This document shows, one piece after another, positions 1 to 8,360 of a stretch of 64,000 bases of DNA. The notes beneath the pieces are model-generated. The model did not search any database, was not told the origin of the DNA, and saw nothing but the letters and a program-made list of their open reading frames with translations. The position numbers and the translations under genes were made by a program. Within the stretch, counting starts at the first letter, position 1, and every line of letters starts with the position of its first letter. This stretch comes from Algoriphagus yeomjeoni (GTDB lineage: Bacteria; Bacteroidota; Bacteroidia; Cytophagales; Cyclobacteriaceae), in the NCBI RefSeq assembly GCF_003259505.1, contig NZ_QLLK01000015.1:32510-96509 (forward strand), written 5' to 3'.

Positions 1-658
1 CCACGTTTTCGATTACTGTACCAGACCCAACTGCACCCAGTGTAAGACCATTGATTTCATTTCCTTCACCGATGTTTGCACCTCCATGACGGATAGAAAT
101 GTATTTGATAGTGCCTGAATTATCCTCATCATTTGATCCACCGTAAAGTCCGTTTGTATCGGATGGCGGGATACCTTCAATTTGCACTTCGGTAACATCA
201 CCTGCAAGGGAAGCCTTAGCATTTCCCAAGACGATCAAACCTCCCCAAAGACCAGAAAGATCCGGATCAAGATTAGGAGAGGCAATCTGACCTGGCATGA
301 TTTCATCAGCGACTGTAGTGAATATGATCGGAGAAGTTGCAGTTCCTTGTGCGTCAATTTTACCACCTCTAGCGATGATCAAAGCAGTAGCGTTAGATCC
401 AGATCCAACTTCACCTTTTACGATTACACCTGGCTGAATTGTAAGTGTGTTACCAGAAGTAACAGTAATTCTACCTCCTAGAACATAAGTTTTACCTGTC
501 TCCCAAGTTGTATTGGAAGTGATGTTAGTATTTACCAGCAAAACATTATCTGCTCCTGGATCTACAGGATCTACTGGTTTGTCATTTCCGTCTATACAGC
601 TTGTGAATCCAATCACGATTGCTGCAAACATGAATAATAGGGAATTGAACTTTTTCAT
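1..658 (-). CDS. Secreted lipoprotein, beta-helix-like surface protein (partial, C-terminus outside window)
   Basis: The frame opens at the ATG whose complement is at 656-658 and runs off the left edge, so only about 219 N-terminal residues are visible. They begin with a hydrophobic signal segment and a lipobox ending GFTSC (Cys21), which predicts a Sec-exported lipid-anchored protein. The mature part is rich in Gly, Thr, Ile and Val, with short motifs such as LTIQPGVIVKG and IIARGGKIDAQG that recur in right-handed beta-helix surface proteins of Bacteroidota. These are often encoded beside TonB-dependent receptors and have often been misnamed multidrug transporters. The partner gene, if any, would lie outside the window. 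Substrate and function are unknown. Confidence 0.75.
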   Translation of the reverse strand, partial: MKKFNSLLFMFAAIVIGFTSCIDGNDKPVDPVDPGADNVLLVNTNITSNTTWETGKTYVLGGRITVTSGNTLTIQPGVIVKGEVGSGSNATALIIARGGKIDAQGTATSPIIFTTVADEIMPGQIASPNLDPDLSGLWGGLIVLGNAKASLAGDVTEVQIEGIPPSDTNGLYGGSNDEDNSGTIKYISIRHGGANIGEGNEINGLTLGAVGSGTVIENV

Positions 659-797
659 TGGTATAGTATAATTGAAATGGTTTGCCTTTTTTGACACTGC
701 AAATCTGCTTCAATTATTCCCCTCAAGAGAATTTTCCGAATTATGCTTTTTTTAATATTGTTTACAGAATTTAATATTGGAATAACAAAAAGTGCAT

Positions 798-832
798 AAA
801 AAAAGGCTTCTCTCTCGAAAAGCCTTTTTTTG
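798..832 (-). terminator. Rho-independent terminator, bidirectional in form
   Basis: An A-rich arm AAAAAGGCTT pairs with AAGCCTTTTT across a short CT-rich loop, giving a U-tract on both strands. It lies just after the stop codon of the minus-strand MoxR-family gene and before the start of the minus-strand lipoprotein gene, so it most likely ends the MoxR transcript. Confidence 0.8.
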
Positions 833-844
833 CAGAAATAGCAG

Positions 845-1816
845 TTATTTCAATGTTACCGATTTGTTAATGGGAACTTTCTCCATCAAAATTTTGACTA
901 AATCCCTTGTATTAATTCCGTCAGCTTCTGCCTCATAATTGAGAATTATTCTGTGATTTAGCACATCTTCCGCTATTTCCTTGATGTCTTCTGGTAATAC
1001 ATAATCTCTTCCATCCATGAATGCAACCGCCTTAGATGCTAAGTTTAAGTTGATACTTGCACGGGGAGAAACTCCAAATTGAATGTACTTGGCTTCTTCT
1101 TTCAGACCATATTGCTCCGGAAATCTAGTCGCAAAAACCAACTCTATTATATAATGCTCTAATGGCTCGGCCATTTTCACTGAATTGATCTGATTACGTA
1201 TTTCAAAAATTTCTTCTTTGGAAAGAATTGCATTCACCTCAGAGCTGAAAGACATATTCGCCATTCTGCGCATTACTTCCATCTCATCAGCCTTACTTGG
1301 ATAGTCAATGTGAACCTTCATCATGAATCTATCCACCTGCGCTTCTGGAAGTGGGTAAGTTCCTTCCTGATCCACTGGGTTTTGCGTAGCTAGTACCAAA
1401 AATGGTCTATCCAACAAATAAGTAGTATCACCAATAGTCACCTGCTTTTCCTGCATGGCTTCCAAAAGTGCCGACTGAACCTTGGCCGGAGATCGGTTAA
1501 CCTCATCCGCCAAAATCACATTGGAGAAGATCGGACCTTTCTTCACTTCGAAGCTTGCTGCCTGAGGATTGTAGATCATCGTACCGATCAAATCCGCTGG
1601 AAGCAAATCCGGTGTAAACTGAATTCTGTTGAAATCAAGATGAAGCACTTTGGCCAGCGTATTCACCGTCAAGGTCTTCGCCAAGCCCGGTACACCTTCC
1701 AAGAGAATGTGCCCATTGGTAAAAAGTCCAATCAAAAGTCTGTTGACCATTCTATCCTGGCCTACGACTACTTTCTTTACTTCCTGTATTACGTCTGCTA
1801 TTTTTTCCTGATGCAT
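845..1816 (-). CDS. MoxR-family AAA+ ATPase
   Basis: This 323-residue protein is of normal length for a MoxR/AAA_3 ATPase. Walker A is GVPGLAKT at about residues 41-48. Walker B is the VILADEVNR stretch at about 100-108. The C-terminal AAA lid is recognisable from the region around SPRASINL. MoxR ATPases act as chaperones that insert cofactors or mature partner proteins, often together with von Willebrand factor A proteins. No such partner is visible here: the next minus-strand gene downstream is separated by a terminator. The start at 1816 (MHQEKIADVI) fits the family N-terminus. The family call is firm; the client is unknown. Confidence 0.93.
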   Translation of the reverse strand: MHQEKIADVIQEVKKVVVGQDRMVNRLLIGLFTNGHILLEGVPGLAKTLTVNTLAKVLHLDFNRIQFTPDLLPADLIGTMIYNPQAASFEVKKGPIFSNVILADEVNRSPAKVQSALLEAMQEKQVTIGDTTYLLDRPFLVLATQNPVDQEGTYPLPEAQVDRFMMKVHIDYPSKADEMEVMRRMANMSFSSEVNAILSKEEIFEIRNQINSVKMAEPLEHYIIELVFATRFPEQYGLKEEAKYIQFGVSPRASINLNLASKAVAFMDGRDYVLPEDIKEIAEDVLNHRIILNYEAEADGINTRDLVKILMEKVPINKSVTLK

Positions 1817-1947
1817 GGAATCTAAATCTTTGAGTGCTTTTTAATCGGAGACTAAAATAGAGGTTTTTGTCCCAAAGGACAATCTTAAATCTTAGAAGCG
1901 GTAATGCCTTACGATTAAAGGGATTTTATGATTTTTTAAGAAGGTAT

Positions 1948-1998
1948 TTCTCGCGGCAGCAAATTGTCTCTCGCGGCGGCGCGGCGACGCAGCGAGAA
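1948..1998. repeat. GC-rich short repeat in an AT-rich spacer
   Basis: TCTCGCGGC occurs twice 20 bases apart (about 1949 and 1969). An outer inverted pair TTCTCGC / GCGAGAA (1948-1954 and 1992-1998) encloses a block that is almost purely G and C. It stands out sharply from the surrounding AT-rich sequence. It lies between the 5' end of the MoxR gene and the 3' end of the pseudouridine synthase gene. It could be an interspersed palindromic repeat; only one copy is seen here. Confidence 0.45.
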
Positions 1999-2007
1999 TT
2001 TTAAAGC

Positions 2008-2625
2008 TTAGCGTCTCGACCTATTCCCCTGCGTCTTTTTAAACCCTGTCAACCCCAACTTATGATAAATCGTTGTTTCATCGATCTCCTGCACTTCTCC
2101 TACTTTAAATCCCTGAATGGTCAATTTCTCCATGGACCAGCGAACAAGTCTCAAGGTAGGATGACCAATGGCAGCAGTCATTTTACGGACCTGGCGATTT
2201 TTTCCTTCGATCAATGTCAAAGAAACCCAAGTGTCCGGGATCGAAGCTCGATAGCGAATCGGAGGATCGCGGTCTGGAAGTGCTGGAATTGGATCCAAAA
2301 CCTTAGCGATCGCAGGCTTGGTTTTGTAATCTCTCCCCTCCACATTGATCATCACTCCTTGCATCAATCCTTTTAGAGCTTCTGGTTCAGGAGCTCCCTC
2401 CACTTGTGCATAGTATGTCCGCTGGTGTCCAAATCGAGGATTGAGCAGATGATGATTTAGAGATTTGTCATCCGTAATAATCAGAAGTCCCTCTGAGTCC
2501 TTGTCAAGCCTGCCTACAGGGTACACCTCCTTAGGAAAATCAAAAAGAGAGGCAAGTGTCTGCCCCTCTCCAGAAAATTGACATAAAACCCCAAAGGGCT
2601 TATATATAATGAAGTATCTAGCCAA
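2008..2625 (-). CDS. rluE: Pseudouridine synthase, RluE-like (RsuA/RluE family)
   Basis: The 205-residue protein has the family motif GRLDKDSEGLL at about residues 38-48, where Asp41 is the expected catalytic residue. It lacks an N-terminal S4 domain, which fits RluE rather than RsuA or RluB. Conserved later motifs include the RTYYAQVEG region and GKNRQVRKM. The expected activity is isomerisation of a uridine in 23S rRNA (position 2457 in E. coli). The C-terminus is basic. A 58-residue gene ends 10 bases upstream on the same strand, so the two are probably co-transcribed. Confidence 0.9.
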   Translation of the reverse strand: MARYFIIYKPFGVLCQFSGEGQTLASLFDFPKEVYPVGRLDKDSEGLLIITDDKSLNHHLLNPRFGHQRTYYAQVEGAPEPEALKGLMQGVMINVEGRDYKTKPAIAKVLDPIPALPDRDPPIRYRASIPDTWVSLTLIEGKNRQVRKMTAAIGHPTLRLVRWSMEKLTIQGFKVGEVQEIDETTIYHKLGLTGFKKTQGNRSRR

Positions 2626-2635
2626 AGTCAGTTAA

Positions 2636-2812
2636 TTAACTGCCGCAGCCTACGCAATCAATGCTGGAATCGGTCGGCTTCACACCGTCACGTTCCATCT
2701 TGAGGTTGTGGATTTTGTCACGAATCTCCATGTCTGCAAACATGTCACCGGTGATTTGTGATTCCAAAGCTTGGATTTGCTCGTTGTAGTTTTGAATTTG
2801 TGCTTCGCTCAT
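2636..2812 (-). CDS. Small protein with C-terminal Cys pair (58 aa)
   Basis: A complete 58-codon ORF starts at the ATG complementary to 2810-2812 and stops at 2636-2638. It reads as a helical, charged protein (MSEAQIQNYNEQIQ at the N-terminus) with a C-terminal CVGCGS motif, a possible metal-binding or redox pair. It precedes the RluE-like gene by 10 bases in the same orientation. Codon use and the lack of low-complexity sequence make it look real. I do not recognise a family. The Cys-x-x-Cys end suggests metal binding, but that is inference only. Confidence 0.65.
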   Translation of the reverse strand: MSEAQIQNYNEQIQALESQITGDMFADMEIRDKIHNLKMERDGVKPTDSSIDCVGCGS

Positions 2813-2952
2813 AAAAGTTAGATTAAGGGTTGAAATGATATCCTAAAATAGCCAGCGATCTTGAATAGTTCCTGATCAAAGCTTCATTTTTTTCGTCAAA
2901 AATGATTCCAACTGAGCAGTAGAAACTTACCTTTCGAAAATTTATTAGAATA

Positions 2953-4077
2953 ATGCCTCTTTCAGAACTTATAAATCTTCGCCAACTCTTACATCAAACC
3001 CCAGAGATTGCCGGTGAAGAATCTGCCACAGCGGAGAAGATTTTATCCTTTTTTACAAACCTCAAACCAGATCAATCCATCCAAAATCTAGGTGGAAATG
3101 GGCTTGCTTTCGTTTTTAAAGGGGAAAATCCAGGTAAGCGAATTTTGTTCAGAGCTGAACTGGATGCCTTGCCTATTCAGGAAACAGGTGAACCAAGCTA
3201 TAAAAGCAAGACTGAAGGGAAAGCTCATCTTTGTGGTCATGACGGCCACATGACGATCATTTGCGGGCTGGGAGAAAAGCTAGCTTCCCAAAGGCCTCAG
3301 CATGGTGAAGTCGTTCTTCTTTTTCAGCCTTCAGAAGAAACCGGAGAGGGTGCAAAAAGGATCTTGGATGATCCGAAATTCGAGCAAATCAAACCTGATT
3401 TTGCCTTTGCTCTGCATAATCTCCCGGGATTCCCGCTCCATCAATCAGTGATCAGAAAAGGAACATTTGCCGCAGGAAGCACTGGTTTGACTATTGCCCT
3501 CACAGGAAAAACAGCACATGCCGCTCATCCGGATGCAGGGATCAATCCTGCTCAAGTCACCGCACGATTGATCCAAACCCTTCCCAAGCTTCCAGAAAAG
3601 CTAAAGAACTTTGCGTTGGTCACCGTAATCCATGCTGAGCTAGGAAGCTTGGCTTTCGGGACTAGTGCGGGTAGGGGAAGTTTGAGCTTAACCATCCGGG
3701 CTTTTGATCAAAAAGATCTAGATGGCTTGATCGAAATGATAAAGACAGAAGCCAGCAGAATCGCTTCAGCTGAGAAGCTTGGAATAGAATTCAGTTTAGT
3801 GGAATCATTTGCCGTTTCGAAAAACGATCCAAATGCGGCAGAAATTGCAGAAAAGTGCATTGAGGAATTAGGCTTGGAGATAGTAGAAAAAACAGAACCA
3901 TTTCGTTGGTCTGAGGATTTTGGGCTTTTTAGTCAAAGTTGTCCTGCCTATTTATTTGGATTAGGCTCAGGAGAGAATTGCCCCCAATTACATGAACCTA
4001 CCTATGATTTTCCAGATGAACTTATTGAAACAGGAATCAGAATTTTTGAGGGAATTGCAAGGGAAGTGAATGGGTAA
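2953..4077 (+). CDS. M20D-family amidohydrolase / peptidase
   Basis: This 374-residue protein matches the M20D (IAA-amino acid hydrolase / N-acyl-amino acid amidohydrolase) family. Metal-ligand motif CGHDGHM is at about residues 94-100, the acidic FQPSEETGEGA motif at about 125-134, and ALHNLPG at about 152-158. A lid/dimerisation domain follows, with GKTAHAAHPDAG. It has no signal peptide, so a cytosolic role removing acyl groups from amino acids or short peptides is likely. It is divergently transcribed from the small protein and RluE gene. The exact substrate cannot be read from sequence. Confidence 0.9.
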   Translation: MPLSELINLRQLLHQTPEIAGEESATAEKILSFFTNLKPDQSIQNLGGNGLAFVFKGENPGKRILFRAELDALPIQETGEPSYKSKTEGKAHLCGHDGHMTIICGLGEKLASQRPQHGEVVLLFQPSEETGEGAKRILDDPKFEQIKPDFAFALHNLPGFPLHQSVIRKGTFAAGSTGLTIALTGKTAHAAHPDAGINPAQVTARLIQTLPKLPEKLKNFALVTVIHAELGSLAFGTSAGRGSLSLTIRAFDQKDLDGLIEMIKTEASRIASAEKLGIEFSLVESFAVSKNDPNAAEIAEKCIEELGLEIVEKTEPFRWSEDFGLFSQSCPAYLFGLGSGENCPQLHEPTYDFPDELIETGIRIFEGIAREVNG

Positions 4078-4081
4078 GAAA

Positions 4082-4114
4082 AGACCTTCCAGGCTTTGAA
4101 AACCTGGAAGGTCT
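4082..4114. repeat. Perfect 12-bp palindrome, possible terminator or REP-like element
   Basis: AGACCTTCCAGG (4082-4093) is exactly complementary to CCTGGAAGGTCT (4103-4114) across a 9-base loop. Read on the minus strand the stem is followed by TTTTCTT, so it can end transcription coming from the minus-strand NIPSNAP gene. On the plus strand it follows the M20 gene but has a poor U-tract. From memory, similar palindromes recur in intergenic regions of Bacteroidota, so it may be an interspersed repeat rather than a dedicated terminator. Confidence 0.65.
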
Positions 4115-4116
4115 GG

Positions 4117-4266
4117 TTAAAGTCCAGCTTCTAGAGAAGCAGGCCAACAGGCAGAAGCAGGACAACAGTAGTTTACAGTCACAGTGATCAGTTTCAGGCT
4201 CATGTTCTCATACCACTTAACTAGCTTGGTACAAGGCTCCCTTAAAACTAGGGCAAAATCAGCCAT
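4117..4266 (-). CDS. Candidate Cys-containing small ORF (49 aa)
   Basis: An ATG-to-TAA ORF of 49 codons lies between the stop of the NIPSNAP gene and the palindrome at 4082-4114, all on the minus strand. Its second half, from an internal Met (MSLKLITVTVNYCCP), reads like a short peptide with three Cys, two Trp-flanking Ala/Pro stretches and an acidic end. I recognise no family and no maturation enzyme is encoded nearby. It could equally be chance coding in a spacer. Confidence 0.25.
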   Translation of the reverse strand: MADFALVLREPCTKLVKWYENMSLKLITVTVNYCCPASACWPASLEAGL

Positions 4267-4283
4267 TTTCAGCTAATGAAAAT

Positions 4284-4327
4284 CCTGCGCGCTCTGTGAA
4301 AAACTCAGTGCCCACTGCGGTTAAAAA
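4284..4327. repeat. Two imperfect GCxCTCTGTGAAAAA-type units
   Basis: CTGCGCGCTCTGTGAAAAA is followed at once by CTCAGTGCCCACTGCGGTT and a run of A, giving two degenerate units of about 20 bases. From memory, this style of sequence (CTCTGCG...TTAAAAA) recurs in spacers of Bacteroidota genomes. Only this copy is seen here. It lies just downstream of the NIPSNAP stop codon and codes for nothing convincing. Confidence 0.4.
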
Positions 4328-4356
4328 CCCGACTTGCGCCAGCTTTTTACTTTCAA

Positions 4357-5136
4357 TTACAGATCTGAATACTCTGCCGGGTATAGCAGTCTGGTGTCGT
4401 TACGTGATACCGTATTGGCATATTCTGGTAAGTCTTTCATCCCTGCCCAATCTGGATCAGCACCGAATTGCTTCCAATGTTCATTTCTGATGTCCATGTT
4501 TTCATGGGTAGTCATGTAGACTAAGTTTGGCATATTCGCCCCAGCTATCGTTTCAGCATAGAAAATCGGACTGCAGTTTAGCTTCTCGAAGATGTCCATT
4601 TCACCGGAATTAAACATCTTCACTTTCGCTTTGTACAAACGCTCAGTCGCAGCCTCATAGCTTCTCAATTCGTAAACTCTATCTTTTTTGTCATTGGTCA
4701 ATTTAGACTCCGCAAATTTCGGCTGTCCAGTCATCGCTTGAAGAATTGAGGTCTCTATTCTTTTGTAAGGTGGGTTGTCAAAGACTGCATTGATATACGC
4801 ACTGCCAGCAGTTTGGTAAGCCGCATCTTTTGCCAATTTGCCTTCCAACCCCATAAATTCATCCATTGATTTGAATGGAATGAATACATAAACTTTTTTT
4901 CCAGCATCAGCTTGGGTGGAAATAGGTTTGAATACTCCGACTTTAGCAATGCCATTCCTATGGGCTGCAGGTATAAAAGCATTTTCCAAATAATTATCCA
5001 ACATCGCCTCTTGAGCTGGCGAATCGATATGATAAGTTTTCAATTCGTAAATATCTCTTTTTTGTGCCACCAAGTTAAAGCTGAGCAGCAGGCAAAAAGC
5101 AAAAAAACCGAGTGATAATGTTTTTAATTGTTTCAT
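4357..5136 (-). CDS. Exported NIPSNAP-family protein, two NIPSNAP domains
   Basis: The 259-residue protein begins with a clear signal peptide (MKQLKTLSLGFFAFCLLLS, cleavage near AQK). Two ferredoxin-like NIPSNAP modules follow. The first starts at about residue 28 (DIYELKTYHI) and the second at about 147 (DRVYELRSYEAAT). The WKQFGADPDW motif near the C-terminus is typical of this family in Bacteroidota. NIPSNAP proteins are small dimeric alpha-beta barrel proteins of unclear biochemical role. The gene stands alone on the minus strand and ends before the repeats at 4284-4327. Confidence 0.85.
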   Translation of the reverse strand: MKQLKTLSLGFFAFCLLLSFNLVAQKRDIYELKTYHIDSPAQEAMLDNYLENAFIPAAHRNGIAKVGVFKPISTQADAGKKVYVFIPFKSMDEFMGLEGKLAKDAAYQTAGSAYINAVFDNPPYKRIETSILQAMTGQPKFAESKLTNDKKDRVYELRSYEAATERLYKAKVKMFNSGEMDIFEKLNCSPIFYAETIAGANMPNLVYMTTHENMDIRNEHWKQFGADPDWAGMKDLPEYANTVSRNDTRLLYPAEYSDL

Positions 5137-5258
5137 TTTTTAGGTTTCAGGTTAAGAATGGGTAATTGATTTGTAATCTAAAGCAAACATTGAATTAAGC
5201 AGTCCTGTTCTAACAATCCTAAGAGAACTTTAAGAAAGTTGAAATATTGCTTCAAATG

Positions 5259-5287
5259 AAAAAAGCCGACTTTCGCCGGCTTTTTTC
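5259..5287 (-). terminator. Rho-independent terminator of the M1 peptidase gene
   Basis: AAAAAAGCCG (5259-5268) pairs with CGGCTTTTTT (5277-5286) around an 8-base loop, with U-tracts on both strands. It abuts the stop codon of the minus-strand M1 peptidase gene at 5288. Confidence 0.85.
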
Positions 5288-7618
5288 TTATTTATTGTTT
5301 TGTGCTTTCTTCATCGGGTTGCTACCAATAGATGTTCCTCTAGCAGCTCCTGAACCTTTAAACAACTCAAATCTGCTTGGCTGAAGCTGAGCTGGCCAGT
5401 AATTGTTCGACTCATCTATATCAGCAGTCTCTCTTCTTGGATCGAGAATGATTTGAGTGACTTCTTTTTCTTTCACAAATACTTTTGTGACCTGAGTTTC
5501 ATTCTTTCTCCAGATTTCCACAGGAATACGATCGATCTCAGAAGTGCCATCAGCATATTGGAATTCCAGGATGATCGGCATCACCAAACCACCCACGTTT
5601 TTGAAGGTGATTTCATAGAAATTCAAATCACTTTCCATCAGCTCCTTTTCCTCTGGAGAAAGGCTAGCCATAAATTTCTGATAGCTTTCCTCGTCTGCTG
5701 GAGTTACTGTGAAAGGATTATAAGAAGTATAGAAATCACGCGTAGCTGGGTTTGCTTCAATTACGGTCTCTTGGATATCTGTCCTATTAAACTCTTTGGA
5801 AACGTAATCTTCTTCTCTGTCTGCTTCTGCCTTCATCGCTGCCATTCTCTCAGCTGGAGTACGGTTCTCCATTTTGTACAAGGCCACATTCTCTATAGCG
5901 ATATCTACAGGCTCCGTGCCATAGAACCATCCTCTCCAGAACCAATCCAGGTCAACTGCAGAGGCATCTTCCATTGTACGGAATAAATCATCAGGCGTAG
6001 GATGCTTAAACATCCATCTTCTTGCGTACTCTTTGAATGCATAATCAAACAACTCTCTACCCATCACCGTCTCACGAAGGATGTTAAGGGCAGTAGCTGG
6101 TTTCGCGTATGCATTTGGGCCAAACTGAATGATGTTTTCAGAATTTGTCATGATTGGCTCAAGCGTATTCACGCTGCTTTTCATATAAGGTACAATCTTG
6201 TGCGCAGGACCACGACGGGAAGGGAAATTGCGATCCCACTCCTGCTCAGCCATGAATTGCATGAAGGTGTTCAATCCCTCGTCCATCCAAGTCCACTGAC
6301 GCTCGTCAGAATTGACTATCATAGGGAAGAAATTATGTCCTACTTCGTGAATAATCACACCGATCATTCCGTTTTTCACGGCTTCAGAATAGGTACCATC
6401 TGTATCCGGACGACCATAATTGAAGCAAATCATAGGATATTCCATTCCATTTGCAGCCTCTACAGAAATCGCAGTTGGGTACGGATAATCGAATGTGTGA
6501 GCAGAGTAAGATTTGATCGTATGTGCAACTACTCGGGTAGAATACTGACCCCAAAGTGGATTCGCCTCTTTTGCGTAATAAGACATAGCCATCACATCTT
6601 TTCCACCTTGTTTCACTGCCATTGCATCCCAGATAAATTTGCGGGAAGAAGTCCAGGCAAAATCACGAACGTTCTCAGCTTTAAACTTCCAAGTTTTCTT
6701 AGCAGTAGATTTGCCCTTTTCCAATTCAGTTGCTTCATCCTGCGTACGGATGACCACTGGATTATCGTATGTTTTCTTAGCAGTATTCCATCTATTCAGC
6801 TCAGTTGCAGAAAGCACCTGGCTTGCATTTTGAAGTTCGCCAGTCGCTCCGACCATGTGGTCAGCAGGCACAGTGATGTTCACTTCATAATTTCCAAAAA
6901 CCAAAGCAAACTCGCCTGAGCCTAGGAACTGCTTGTTTTGCCATCCTTCAAAGTCAGAATAAACAGCCATTCTGGGGAACCATTCAGCCATGGTGTATAA
7001 GTAATTGCCGTCTTCTTTGAAGTACTCGTATCCTGGACGACCGGAGATATAGCCAACTCTATTTGTAATGTTGAACGTCCAATCTACCCCAAAAGTAAAG
7101 CTATCCCCAGCCTTCAAAGGTGTAGGAAGATCAATACGCATCATCGTTTTATTGACAGTGACCGGAAGTGGATTGCCTTTCGCATCTTTTACTTCCAATA
7201 CTTTGTACCCAAAATCATCATTTGCCCAAATGATTCCTTCAAGCGTACGAAGAGTCATTCTAGAACTAATAGAGCTTTCGGCTGCTTTGGGAGAATCAGA
7301 ATCCGGTCCGCGCTGGTTTTCCTCCAGTTGAACCCAGAGGTACGTCAGCTGATCAGGGGAATTATTGATGTAAGTGACTTTCTCAGATCCTTTGATGGAT
7401 TGATTTGCATCATCAAGCTCCACGTTGATCACGTAGTTTGCCTGCTGCTGCCAGTACATGTGACCTGGAGCTCCAGATGCAGTTCGGTAAACATTCGGAG
7501 TTCGCAGCATCGGGCCAAGCTGCTCAAATCGCTCAGCATGATTCTGCTCTGATTGCTGCGCAAAAGCAGGAAAAATCCCTGTAATTGCTAGTGCTGTAAG
7601 TGCAAGTAGTTTTTTCAT
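5288..7618 (-). CDS. Exported M1-family metallopeptidase (gluzincin)
   Basis: I place the start at the ATG complementary to 7616-7618 because MKKLLALTALAITGIFPAFA is a clean signal peptide; an in-frame ATG seven codons upstream would spoil it. The 776-residue protein has zinc motif HEVGH at about residues 424-428 and the third ligand Glu18 residues later, in WMDEGLNTF (about 447). The variant GMEYP replaces the usual GAMEN exopeptidase motif, as in many Bacteroidota homologues. Activity is probably periplasmic or surface peptide cleavage. The C-terminal part is basic and ends in Asn/Lys-rich sequence. A HupE-like gene lies 77 bases upstream on the same strand. Confidence 0.9.
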   Translation of the reverse strand: MKKLLALTALAITGIFPAFAQQSEQNHAERFEQLGPMLRTPNVYRTASGAPGHMYWQQQANYVINVELDDANQSIKGSEKVTYINNSPDQLTYLWVQLEENQRGPDSDSPKAAESSISSRMTLRTLEGIIWANDDFGYKVLEVKDAKGNPLPVTVNKTMMRIDLPTPLKAGDSFTFGVDWTFNITNRVGYISGRPGYEYFKEDGNYLYTMAEWFPRMAVYSDFEGWQNKQFLGSGEFALVFGNYEVNITVPADHMVGATGELQNASQVLSATELNRWNTAKKTYDNPVVIRTQDEATELEKGKSTAKKTWKFKAENVRDFAWTSSRKFIWDAMAVKQGGKDVMAMSYYAKEANPLWGQYSTRVVAHTIKSYSAHTFDYPYPTAISVEAANGMEYPMICFNYGRPDTDGTYSEAVKNGMIGVIIHEVGHNFFPMIVNSDERQWTWMDEGLNTFMQFMAEQEWDRNFPSRRGPAHKIVPYMKSSVNTLEPIMTNSENIIQFGPNAYAKPATALNILRETVMGRELFDYAFKEYARRWMFKHPTPDDLFRTMEDASAVDLDWFWRGWFYGTEPVDIAIENVALYKMENRTPAERMAAMKAEADREEDYVSKEFNRTDIQETVIEANPATRDFYTSYNPFTVTPADEESYQKFMASLSPEEKELMESDLNFYEITFKNVGGLVMPIILEFQYADGTSEIDRIPVEIWRKNETQVTKVFVKEKEVTQIILDPRRETADIDESNNYWPAQLQPSRFELFKGSGAARGTSIGSNPMKKAQNNK

Positions 7619-7695
7619 TATGTAATTATTTAGGCTCAATTCTATTATTTATCTCAATTCATCAGCTACCGATCAATCAGCAGCTAAGGTATTTC

Positions 7696-8277
7696 TTACC
7701 AATATTTTGCTTCTAACATCAGCATTAGCGCCACTCCAAACACCATGGACGCCACGACTAAAGTCCATTCTTTGCGGCTCACACCCGCCAATCCTACCAA
7801 GATCGATGTGGCTAGAAGAAAAATCCCCACGATCACCAACTGACCCAATTCCAATCCGAGATTGAATGCCAGCAATGGCTGCCAAATACTTGCCTCTTTG
7901 CCCAAAAGACTTCTTAGGTAAATAGAAAATCCAAGTCCATGAATGAGACCGAAGAACAGAGCGAAAACATAATTAATCGAAAGTCCTTTGCCAGACGCGG
8001 GTTTTGGTCGGAGAATTGTAATGAAGGCAGTGATCGCGATAGTCACTGGTATCAAAAACTCTATTAGATCAGAGTTTATGCTGATCAATCGAAACGTAGC
8101 CAGAGCCAAAGTTAAAGAATGACCAATAGTGAAAGCAGTGACTAATATCACGACTTTGCGCCAGTCTCTAGGAATAAAGACTGCACAAAGTGCCAAAACA
8201 AAAAGGATATGGTCATAGCCATGGATATCAAGAATATGCTCAAGGCCTAGACGAAAATATAACTCAAATGAATTCAT
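7696..8277 (-). CDS. HupE/UreJ-like membrane protein
   Basis: A 193-residue polytopic membrane protein with about six hydrophobic segments. The N-terminal GLEHILDIHGYDHILFV stretch carries His residues, and later AFTIGHSLTLALA and FGLIHGLGFS motifs add more. This is the pattern of HupE/UreJ_2-type proteins, which have been linked to metal (nickel or cobalt) transport. In Bacteroidota the same gene commonly sits beside an M1 peptidase and a DUF6702 gene, as here, so metal supply to an exported enzyme is a reasonable but unproven idea. Co-transcription with the M1 gene is likely. Confidence 0.8.
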   Translation of the reverse strand: MNSFELYFRLGLEHILDIHGYDHILFVLALCAVFIPRDWRKVVILVTAFTIGHSLTLALATFRLISINSDLIEFLIPVTIAITAFITILRPKPASGKGLSINYVFALFFGLIHGLGFSIYLRSLLGKEASIWQPLLAFNLGLELGQLVIVGIFLLATSILVGLAGVSRKEWTLVVASMVFGVALMLMLEAKYW

Positions 8278-8360
8278 AAGAAGGGTGAAATACCTCTAAA
8301 GAAGTAAATTGCGCAATTATACGTCATAATTGGCAGAAAAGACAGGCAACAGAACACCAA

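Noticed and set aside
6002..6919. A 305-codon open frame on the plus strand inside the M1 peptidase gene
   Set aside because: It lies antisense to a well conserved gene, and its protein is rich in Cys, His, Arg and Ile without any family pattern.
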